From Rickettsiales bacterium (GTDB taxonomy: Bacteria; Pseudomonadota; Alphaproteobacteria; TMED109; TMED131), in NCBI GenBank assembly GCA_002690625.1, contig NZFJ01000003.1:1-11390 (forward strand): 11,390 nt of DNA, in the 5' to 3' direction. Each line of letters starts with the position of its first letter. Within the stretch, counting starts at the first letter, position 1. Under the pieces are notes generated by a model. The model searched no databases. It was not told the DNA's origin and saw only the letters and a program-made list of their open reading frames with translations. Positions 5,995-11,390 of the stretch are shown here, piece by piece. A program made the translations under genes and the position numbers.

Positions 5995-6022
5995 ATGATA
6001 GTAGTTTAAAAATTTTTTACAA
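5995..6022 (-). promoter_or_regulatory. Candidate promoter of the GMC dehydrogenase operon
   Basis: On the minus strand TTGTAA (6022-6017, 4/6 to TTGACA) is followed after 16 bases by TATCAT (6000-5995, 5/6 to TATAAT). Transcription would start near 5988 and give a leader of about 30 bases ending in the G-rich ribosome-binding site. It lies in the gap after the secreted-protein gene, which supports a separate transcription unit. Confidence 0.4.
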
Positions 6023-6059
6023 GGAATTAAGAGATTTTATAAAAACTTATACAAAAAAA

Positions 6060-6512
6060 TTAATCAATACTGTAGCAATAGCCATGAGCTAAATGCAAAT
6101 AATCAACTTCCTTACCTATACCATCTAACCAATAATCCGTTATTAAAATTTTTCTGTATCTCAAAGTATCTAATGATAAAACTATACTGTAAGTATTATT
6201 ATTATCTGTAGGTTCACAATTTATTAGTTCTAATTTTTTTTTTTTATTACATTGAAATTGATATTTTGCTTCATATTTCTTTTCTTTATTGCTTTCCATT
6301 TCAGTTAATAAGGAATGGTTTTTACTAAAATTAAAAGTTGTTTTACTTGGAAAAAACTCTGTTTCTTTCAAAAATTTTCTTTTAGACTGAAAAAGTCCAC
6401 TAACTCTAGTTTCAGTTAAACATTCATAATTGTTATCTAAATATAGATTATTTTGACCCATAGCAGTCTTTATTAAAATAAATAATAATAATAAAGTAAT
6501 TAACTTCTTCAA
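6060..6512 (-). CDS. Secreted protein of unknown function with four cysteines (TTG start)
   Basis: This 150-residue product has a signal peptide: MKK, then a long Leu/Ile core, with a probable cut after AMG at residue 19. The mature domain contains four cysteines (C31, C88, C99, C146), enough for two disulfides in the periplasm, a Lys-rich centre, and an ending HLAHGYCYSID. The start codon is TTG at 6512. The only nearby ATG is codon 18, which would delete the signal peptide. AGAGGA, in the last codons of the SDR gene, sits 7 bases before the TTG. The gene begins 4 bases after the SDR stop, so the two are co-transcribed. A run of 12 A's encodes the KKKK at residues 90-93 and is a possible slippage site. 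I do not recognise the family. Confidence 0.72.
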   Translation of the reverse strand: MKKLITLLLLFILIKTAMGQNNLYLDNNYECLTETRVSGLFQSKRKFLKETEFFPSKTTFNFSKNHSLLTEMESNKEKKYEAKYQFQCNKKKKLELINCEPTDNNNTYSIVLSLDTLRYRKILITDYWLDGIGKEVDYLHLAHGYCYSID

Positions 6513-6516
6513 ATTT

Positions 6517-7290
6517 TTATCCTCTACCCGCTATAGTTACTCCACCATCCATTGTTATTACTTGTCCTGTAATAAAAGCTCCTGGTTTTGATGCTAATAA
6601 TATTGCAGCCCCAGCTACTTCATCTGTGCTACCTATTCTTTTTAAAGGTGCATAACTTTCTACATCTTTTAATATTTTGGGATTTTCCCACAATGCTCTA
6701 GCAAAATCAGTTTTTATTATACCTGGACACAATCCATTAACCGTGATTTTATATTTTCCTAACTCTACTGCTAAACTTCTTATCAATCCTATATCTGCTG
6801 TTTTAGAAATGGAGTAGGCTCCTAAGTTTTGCACTCCTTGTAAACCTGCAATTGAAGAAACAATAAGAATAGAGCCACTTTTATTTTTCTTAAGTAAAGG
6901 AATCGAACTTTTGCATAACCACAAATTTGATTTTACATTATTATTCATTATCTTATCAAAACTTTCATCAGGAATTTCTGCTAGTTTACCATAGTAAGGA
7001 TTACTTGCTGCATTACACACCAAAATATCTAATTTCCCATACTTTTGTTTTGCATAATTAATTAATTCCTCACATGCTGTCTTACTAGATATATTACATT
7101 CAAATGAACTAGCGATTCCACCATTTTTTAAGATTTCATTTTCTACTGACTTACAAGAATCTATTTTTCTTGATGAAATGATAACTTTAGCCCCAAATTC
7201 AGAAAACCTTAAAGCAATAGCTTTTCCAATGCCTCTAGAAGAACCTGTAATAACAGCTACTTTATTTTTTAAATCAAAAAAATCACTCAT
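6517..7290 (-). CDS. Short-chain dehydrogenase/reductase (classical SDR)
   Basis: A soluble NAD(P)-dependent oxidoreductase of 257 residues with a Rossmann fold. Visible motifs are TGSSRGIG (residues 15-22, cofactor binding), CNAAS in place of the usual NNAG (92-96), and the catalytic set N118, S146, Y159 and K163 (YSISK). PGIIKTDF and GQVITMDGG close the fold. SSR at 39-41 after the second strand suggests NADP(H) preference. The substrate is unknown; the sequence is of the broad fabG/DHRS4-like type. I chose ATG at 7290 because AGGTGG lies directly upstream; a GTG at 7296 adds only two residues and has no ribosome-binding site. It is co-transcribed with the secreted protein downstream and divergent from the aldolase-like gene. 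Confidence 0.92.
   Translation of the reverse strand: MSDFFDLKNKVAVITGSSRGIGKAIALRFSEFGAKVIISSRKIDSCKSVENEILKNGGIASSFECNISSKTACEELINYAKQKYGKLDILVCNAASNPYYGKLAEIPDESFDKIMNNNVKSNLWLCKSSIPLLKKNKSGSILIVSSIAGLQGVQNLGAYSISKTADIGLIRSLAVELGKYKITVNGLCPGIIKTDFARALWENPKILKDVESYAPLKRIGSTDEVAGAAILLASKPGAFITGQVITMDGGVTIAGRG
6520..6525 (-). promoter_or_regulatory. Ribosome-binding site supporting the TTG start at 6512
   Basis: AGAGGA on the minus strand (6525 to 6520) lies inside the end of the SDR gene, 7 bases before the TTG. It decides the start because no ATG is available in frame until after the signal peptide. Confidence 0.5.
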
Positions 7291-7312
7291 GACCACCTGT
7301 ATTTTTTAATAG

Positions 7313-7318
7313 ATTATA
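7313..7318 (-). promoter_or_regulatory. Candidate -10 box for the SDR operon in the divergent gap
   Basis: TATAAT on the minus strand (7318 to 7313) is 22 bases before the SDR ATG; the -35 region (about 7337-7342, TTAATT) is poor. The same 90-base divergent gap must also hold the promoter for the plus-strand gene at 7381. There TTTACA (7331-7336) is a fair -35, but no convincing -10 follows at the right distance. Confidence 0.35.
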
Positions 7319-7380
7319 ATTATAAATGTTTTTACAAATTAAGTCGAATGTATTAATCTAATTATTATTTTGGAGTAAGT

Positions 7381-8172
7381 ATGTCAGAATTAGATGCAAA
7401 GGTAAAAGCCAATCACCTAGAGATAGAGTCTTCGTGCATGAAAAATTATGAAGATTTGTCAGAAAAAGAACTTAGAATTCAATTAGCAGCTTCTTACAGA
7501 TTGGTTGAAGAATTAGGATGGTCATTTCTAATTTTCGGTCATTTAACAGTTAGAATACCAGGACCAGATAAACATTTTTTAATAAATCCATATGGTTTAA
7601 TGTATGATGAAGTAACTGCGTCAAATTTAGTAAAAATAGACTTAAAAGGTAATATTGTGGAGCCTACAGATTGGGAAATTAACCCTGCTGGGTTTATAAT
7701 TCATTCAGCAGTTCATTCTTCAAAAAAAGATGCCCATTGTGTCATGCATACTCATACAAATGCTGGAATGGCTATGGCTTCTCTTAAACAGGGTTTAATT
7801 AATATAGATTTTAGTGGGTCTGCTTTTCATAATAGAGTTGCATATCATGATTTTGAAGGTGTAACGCTCAGAGAAGATGAATGTAAACGTATAGCCAATA
7901 ATTTAGGTAATAAAAGCATTATGGTGCTTAGAAACCATGGTTTGCTTACTACTGGGCCTACTATAGCTGAAGCTTTTATGAGGCTCTACACTTTAGAGAG
8001 TGCCTGTCAAGTTCAACTATCAGCAAGAGCGTGCAAAGAGGATTTAGAGTTTGTGCCAGAGAAATATTTAGAAAGACATGCTCAGGGCTTAAAAGACGCT
8101 GGCAGTTATAAACTAGCCTTCAGAGCATTAGTAAGAAGAATGCTGCGAAAAGACCCTAGTTTTATTTTGTAA
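7381..8172 (+). CDS. Class II aldolase/adducin family protein
   Basis: This 263-residue cytosolic protein has the class II aldolase/adducin α/β fold. Predicted zinc ligands are H123 and H125 (HTHT) and H186 (RNHG). FGHLTVRIPG (52-61) and INPYGL (68-73) are the usual phosphate/substrate-binding strand and loop. At the position where fuculose-1-phosphate aldolase carries its catalytic Glu, the local sequence is NPAGFIIH (101-108) with Gly or Ala instead, as in adducin-like members. So the metal site is kept but classic sugar-phosphate aldolase chemistry is doubtful. The extra N-terminal 25 residues and basic C-terminal tail (RRMLRK) are also typical of that subgroup. GGAG at 7372-7375 lies 5 bases before the ATG. 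rpmH begins 28 bases downstream on the same strand with no terminator between. Confidence 0.88.
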   Translation: MSELDAKVKANHLEIESSCMKNYEDLSEKELRIQLAASYRLVEELGWSFLIFGHLTVRIPGPDKHFLINPYGLMYDEVTASNLVKIDLKGNIVEPTDWEINPAGFIIHSAVHSSKKDAHCVMHTHTNAGMAMASLKQGLINIDFSGSAFHNRVAYHDFEGVTLREDECKRIANNLGNKSIMVLRNHGLLTTGPTIAEAFMRLYTLESACQVQLSARACKEDLEFVPEKYLERHAQGLKDAGSYKLAFRALVRRMLRKDPSFIL

Positions 8173-8200
8173 TTTTTATTAAAGTTTAAGGAGATTTTAG

Positions 8201-8335
8201 GTGAAAAGAACTTTTCAACCAAGTAAGTTAGTTAGAAAAAGAAGACATGGTTTTAGAGCAAGAATGGCAACTAAATCAGGTAGATTGGTCTTATCAAGAA
8301 GAAGAGCAAAAGGTAGACAAAGACTCTCTGCATAA
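8201..8335 (+). CDS. rpmH: 50S ribosomal protein L34 (GTG start)
   Basis: GTG at 8201 opens a 44-residue, highly basic protein beginning [18 protein letters not shown] and continuing [10 protein letters not shown], then LSRRRAKGR, then RLSA before TAA. This is the complete, canonical L34 sequence (usual length 44-47), a component of the large ribosomal subunit. AAGGAG at 8188-8193 sits 7 bases before the start. The only ATG in frame is codon 22, which would remove half the protein, so GTG is certain. rnpA follows after 12 bases, the near-universal rpmH-rnpA arrangement. No promoter is obvious in the 28-base gap upstream, so it may lie inside the preceding gene, or rpmH may be read from the aldolase-like gene's promoter. 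Confidence 0.97.
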   Translation: MKRTFQPSKLVRKRRHGFRARMATKSGRLVLSRRRAKGRQRLSA

Positions 8336-8347
8336 TTACAGCGTTAA

Positions 8348-8695
8348 ATGTCTTTAAATAAAATCAAAAAAAACAGCGATTATGCCTTAGTTTTTAAACA
8401 TGGCAAATATTTGAATTTAGAAAGTTTTACAATACAATATTATAATAAAACATCTACAAATTTACACAAAAGCACTAGATTTGGTATAATAGCTAGTAGA
8501 AAAGTGGGAAATTCCATAAAAAGAAACCTTGCTAAAAGAAGGATTAGGGCTTTAATTGTTAGTTTACAATCACTATTTCAAAATGGTTATGATTATATTT
8601 TAATAGCTAAAAAAAAAGTTATAGATATGAAATTTGATTGTTTGAGCTTAGAATTAAGTAATGGACTAAAAAAAATTAAGTTAATAGAAAAATGA
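8348..8695 (+). CDS. rnpA: Ribonuclease P protein component
   Basis: This 115-residue basic protein assists the RNase P RNA in cutting the 5' leader of tRNA precursors. The signature RNR box is SRKVGNSIKRNLAKRRIR (residues 50-67), preceded by RFGIIA. The N-terminal KIKKNSDYALVFKHGK matches the family's 'l.k..dF..vf..G' start. The length is normal (about 110-130). Its ATG has no visible Shine-Dalgarno and lies 12 bases after rpmH, suggesting coupled translation. Its TGA overlaps the yidC start (ATGA, 8692-8695). The usual small YidD gene between rnpA and yidC is absent. Confidence 0.96.
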   Translation: MSLNKIKKNSDYALVFKHGKYLNLESFTIQYYNKTSTNLHKSTRFGIIASRKVGNSIKRNLAKRRIRALIVSLQSLFQNGYDYILIAKKKVIDMKFDCLSLELSNGLKKIKLIEK

Positions 8696-10353
8696 ACGAA
8701 CAAAAAAACTTATTATTAGCAATTATTGCATCATTGATAATACTTCTAATTTTTCAGTATTTATTTCCAAATCAGCAAAAAATTAATAATAATAATAAAG
8801 ATTTTGCTGATAACAAAACTCAATCAGAATTAGAAACCTTAACTCCTCTTACCAGAGAAGAATTAATAAACAAACAAGATAGAATATTCTTAGCTGACAA
8901 CTCAAGACTTAAAGGTTCAATACCATTAAAGGGAGCAAGATTTGATGACATAATTTTGAAAGATTATAAACAATCAATAAAAGAAGACTCACCCTTAGTT
9001 AAAATACTATCACCAAAAAATACAAAAAATCCTTATTTCATAGAGTTAGGATGGATGTCACAGCAAAATGTTGATCTCCCTCAATCAGACAGTATTTGGA
9101 AACTAATTGCTGGAAAAGAATTAGGCCCTAATAATCCAATAACATTAGAGTGGTCCTCTCCAGATAAAATTACTTTTACGAGAAAAATTTCGCTAGATGA
9201 AAACTTTTTGTTCACTATAGAGCAAAAAGTTATTAATAATTCAAAAAAAAAATATTCTATCACTCAATATGGTAGAGTTAATCGAACAGGAACTCCTAAA
9301 ACTACAGGTTTTTATATATTACATGAAGGTCCTATAGCAGTATTAAATGAAAGACTTATAGAAACAGATTATGATGACCTATTAGAAGAAAAATCATCAA
9401 GTATTATTAGTAAAGGTGGTTGGATAGGTATAACAGACAAGTATTGGCTAACAGCTTTAATACCTAACCAAAGCAAAAATATTGAAGCTGGGTTCAAAGC
9501 TAGTCTTAAAAATATAGAAAGATATCAAGCGCAGTATACTAGCTCACAAATTGATTTAAAACCCAATGAGGAAACTATTATAATCTCTAATATCTTTGTT
9601 GGAGCAAAAGAAGTTGATTTATTAGATAAATATTCTGAAAAACTTTCTATAAAAATGTTTGATAGAGCTGTAGATTTTGGATGGTTTTATATTATAACAA
9701 AACCCCTATTTTTAATTTTACACAAGTTTTCTTCTATATTTGGAAATGTAGGATTATCAATATTAGCCTTAACGGTTTTAATTAGAGTTTTTCTATTTCC
9801 ATTGGCTAATAAGTCTTTTAAATCAATGAGCAAAATGAAGATTTTAACTCCTAAAATGAAAGATATAAGAGAAAGATATAAAAGTGACAAATTAAAAATG
9901 CAACAAGAAATTATGAATCTTTATAAAACAGAAAAAGTTAATCCTTTATCTGGTTGCTTGCCTATATTAATTCAGATACCGATTTTTTTCGCCTTATACA
10001 AAGTTTTATTTGTAACCTTAGAAACAAGACATGCTCCTTTCTATGGATGGGTGAAGGATCTATCAGCACCAGATCCTACAACTTTATTTAATCTTTTTGG
10101 TATATTTAACTTTACTCCTCCTTCTTTTTTAATGATTGGAGCTTGGCCACTACTCATGGCTTTTACAATGTACTTACAACAAAAATTAAATCCTGCACCA
10201 CCCGATCCATTACAGGCAAAAATAATGTCATTTCTTCCTTTGATGTTTTTATTTTTATTTGCTACATTTCCAGCAGGATTAGTAATATACTGGACCTGGA
10301 ATAATGTTTTATCTATTGGTCAACAATGGATAATAATGAAAAAAATAAAGTAG
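8692..10353 (+). CDS. yidC: Membrane protein insertase YidC/Oxa1
   Basis: This 553-residue inner-membrane insertase works alone or with SecYEG to insert membrane proteins. It has the Gram-negative layout. An N-terminal anchor (residues 6-25) is followed by a Lys/Asn-rich linker, a large periplasmic P1 domain (about 60-330), then the five-helix core. In the core the groove arginine is R365 (LTVLIRVFLFPL), followed by the coiled cytoplasmic C1 hairpin (KSMSKMKILTPKMKDIRERY, 377-396) and NPLSGCLPILIQIPIFFALYKVL (417-439). The end is FPAGLVIYWTWNN (526-538) plus a very short basic tail, so it lacks the long C-terminal ribosome-binding extension of some YidC proteins. It overlaps rnpA by four bases. 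P1 is more diverged than the core, as expected. Confidence 0.97.
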   Translation: MNEQKNLLLAIIASLIILLIFQYLFPNQQKINNNNKDFADNKTQSELETLTPLTREELINKQDRIFLADNSRLKGSIPLKGARFDDIILKDYKQSIKEDSPLVKILSPKNTKNPYFIELGWMSQQNVDLPQSDSIWKLIAGKELGPNNPITLEWSSPDKITFTRKISLDENFLFTIEQKVINNSKKKYSITQYGRVNRTGTPKTTGFYILHEGPIAVLNERLIETDYDDLLEEKSSSIISKGGWIGITDKYWLTALIPNQSKNIEAGFKASLKNIERYQAQYTSSQIDLKPNEETIIISNIFVGAKEVDLLDKYSEKLSIKMFDRAVDFGWFYIITKPLFLILHKFSSIFGNVGLSILALTVLIRVFLFPLANKSFKSMSKMKILTPKMKDIRERYKSDKLKMQQEIMNLYKTEKVNPLSGCLPILIQIPIFFALYKVLFVTLETRHAPFYGWVKDLSAPDPTTLFNLFGIFNFTPPSFLMIGAWPLLMAFTMYLQQKLNPAPPDPLQAKIMSFLPLMFLFLFATFPAGLVIYWTWNNVLSIGQQWIIMKKIK

Positions 10354-10357
10354 TTCT

Positions 10358-10948
10358 ATGAAAATATATAATTTTAAAGCTATAGAAGCAAAGAGTAGTT
10401 TTAAAAACTTCCAAGAAATGCAATTCAGTCATCTTCCAGAAATATGCTTTACAGGAAGATCTAACGTAGGAAAATCTTCTTTAATTAATGCTATTCTGAA
10501 TAGGAAAACTATTGCTACTACATCTAATAAACCTGGCCATACGCAAAAAATTTTTCTTTTTACTATTGATAAACAGTTTATACTTGTTGACCTACCAGGA
10601 TACGGATATGCACAGATTTCTAAAAATAAAAAGGAAAAAATTTCTGAATTATTAAATTCTTACTTGCTTAAAAGGCAAAATTTAAGAAAAGTTTTTTTAT
10701 TACTTGATTCTAGAAGAGGTTTAAAAGAAATTGATATAAGTTTTTTAGAATTTTTAGCGGATAATAGAATTGATTTTAAAATTATTTTTACTAAAGCTGA
10801 TAAAATTTCAAAAAAAAATGAAGAACTTTTAATAAGTAACTTTAGTTTAAATAAACTTACAGAAAATAGTATACCTTTTTTTACAAGTGCGAAGACTAAG
10901 CTAGGGATAAAAGATATTCGTAAAGAAATTATAAAAACTATTAATTAA
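10358..10948 (+). CDS. engB: Ribosome biogenesis GTPase EngB (YihA/YsxC)
   Basis: This 196-residue TRAFAC-class GTPase is needed for large-subunit assembly. All G motifs are present: G1 GRSNVGKS (residues 33-40), G2 threonine in NKPGHTQ (57-63), G3 DLPGYG (78-83), G4 TKAD (145-148) and G5 TSAKT (176-180). The family's LLDSRRGL (115-122) is also clear. The length is typical and the protein is complete. It starts 4 bases after the yidC stop with no obvious Shine-Dalgarno (ttct before ATG), so translation is probably coupled to yidC. It ends one base before the argB start. The yidC-engB-argB order is the alphaproteobacterial arrangement. Confidence 0.97.
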   Translation: MKIYNFKAIEAKSSFKNFQEMQFSHLPEICFTGRSNVGKSSLINAILNRKTIATTSNKPGHTQKIFLFTIDKQFILVDLPGYGYAQISKNKKEKISELLNSYLLKRQNLRKVFLLLDSRRGLKEIDISFLEFLADNRIDFKIIFTKADKISKKNEELLISNFSLNKLTENSIPFFTSAKTKLGIKDIRKEIIKTIN

Positions 10949-10949
10949 T

Positions 10950-11390
10950 ATGAAAGAACTAATAAAAAAAATCTCTAATTTAGTTTATGCTTCTGAAAAA
11001 GAAATTAAAACTAATTTAAAAAAATATATTAATGAAATAATAGTAATTAAATATGGGGGTAGTGCAATGGTAGACCCTAAATTATCGTATAATTTTTCTA
11101 ATAATATAAAAATGTTAGTAGATTTAGGAATACAACCTATTATTGTTCATGGGGGAGGACCTCAAATCAATAAAATGTTAGAAAACTTAAAAATTAAACA
11201 TAAATTCTTTAATGGTATGAGAATAACAGATGAAAAAACATTTAAAATAGTTGAAATGGTTTTATCAGGATCTATAAATAAAAATATATCTTTTTTATTA
11301 TCTAAAACTGGTCTCAATGCTATAGGACTGTCAGGAAGTGATGCTAATTTAATTAATGCAAAGAAATTTTCTAAAAAAAATAATAATGAT
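10950..11390 (+). CDS. argB: Acetylglutamate kinase, N-terminal part (runs off the window)
   Basis: ATG at 10950 opens a frame that stays open for 147 codons to the window edge, about half of the usual 290-300 residues. It phosphorylates N-acetylglutamate, the second step of arginine biosynthesis, in the cytosol. Visible motifs are VIKYGGSAM (residues 32-40, phosphate-binding with K34), VHGGGPQI (66-73), GMRITDEKT (89-97) and GLSGSDANLI (126-135). The last usually reads GLSGKD in related enzymes, so S130 is a small departure. The N-terminal helix (residues 1-25) is like that of arginine-inhibited hexameric forms, though feedback control cannot be judged from half a protein. The start follows the engB stop by one base (TAATATG) and has no Shine-Dalgarno, indicating translational coupling. 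Confidence 0.95.
   Translation, partial: MKELIKKISNLVYASEKEIKTNLKKYINEIIVIKYGGSAMVDPKLSYNFSNNIKMLVDLGIQPIIVHGGGPQINKMLENLKIKHKFFNGMRITDEKTFKIVEMVLSGSINKNISFLLSKTGLNAIGLSGSDANLINAKKFSKKNNND

Noticed and set aside
9081..9890. Two minus-strand open frames within yidC (9081-9263 and 9687-9890)
   Set aside because: Both are antisense shadows of yidC coding sequence with no supporting signals.

Overview
The window looks like chromosome of a very AT-rich alphaproteobacterium with a streamlined, probably marine (Pelagibacterales/SAR11-like or AEGEAN-169/HIMB59-like) genome. The main reason is the block rpmH-rnpA-yidC-engB-argB, a gene order I know from alphaproteobacteria. Supporting signs are short intergenic gaps, AAA/TTA/AGA-rich codon use, and a Tat-exported two-subunit GMC dehydrogenase. 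TGA is used as a stop (gloA, rnpA), so the code is standard. The lineage is inference; no rRNA gene is present.

Layout. Positions 1-240 hold the 3' end of an unidentified membrane-protein gene, closed by a strong intrinsic terminator (281-308). A MarC-family membrane protein follows (354-977), possibly translated from a leaderless mRNA. Next comes an unusual leader (about 1034-1150): a near-perfect Shine-Dalgarno, a 16-codon micro-ORF whose second half and stop fold into a UUCG-loop hairpin, then a second hairpin. It precedes a small secreted protein (1164-1397). A stem-loop at 1409-1436 separates this from convergent minus-strand genes.

The minus strand from 7290 down to 1431 holds three likely transcription units. 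(i) A short-chain dehydrogenase and a cysteine-containing secreted protein read from a TTG start. (ii) A gluconate-2-dehydrogenase-like pair: a Tat-signal small subunit and a GMC flavoprotein with a putative 3Fe-4S Cys trio, ending at a terminator at 3759-3782. (iii) gloA (glyoxalase I), a DUF3311 small membrane protein and a sodium:solute symporter, packed with one-base gaps. Units (ii) and (iii) together suggest periplasmic oxidation of a sugar or polyol and uptake of a small organic acid alongside methylglyoxal detoxification; the substrates cannot be read from the sequence.

The plus strand from 7381 to the right edge carries a class II aldolase/adducin-like protein, then rpmH (8201-8335, GTG start), rnpA, yidC (ATGA overlap with rnpA), engB and a truncated argB. 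These cover ribosome, tRNA-processing and membrane-insertion functions, then arginine biosynthesis. No rRNA, tRNA, CRISPR array, insertion sequence or phage gene was seen, and no gene-free stretch exceeds 300 bases.
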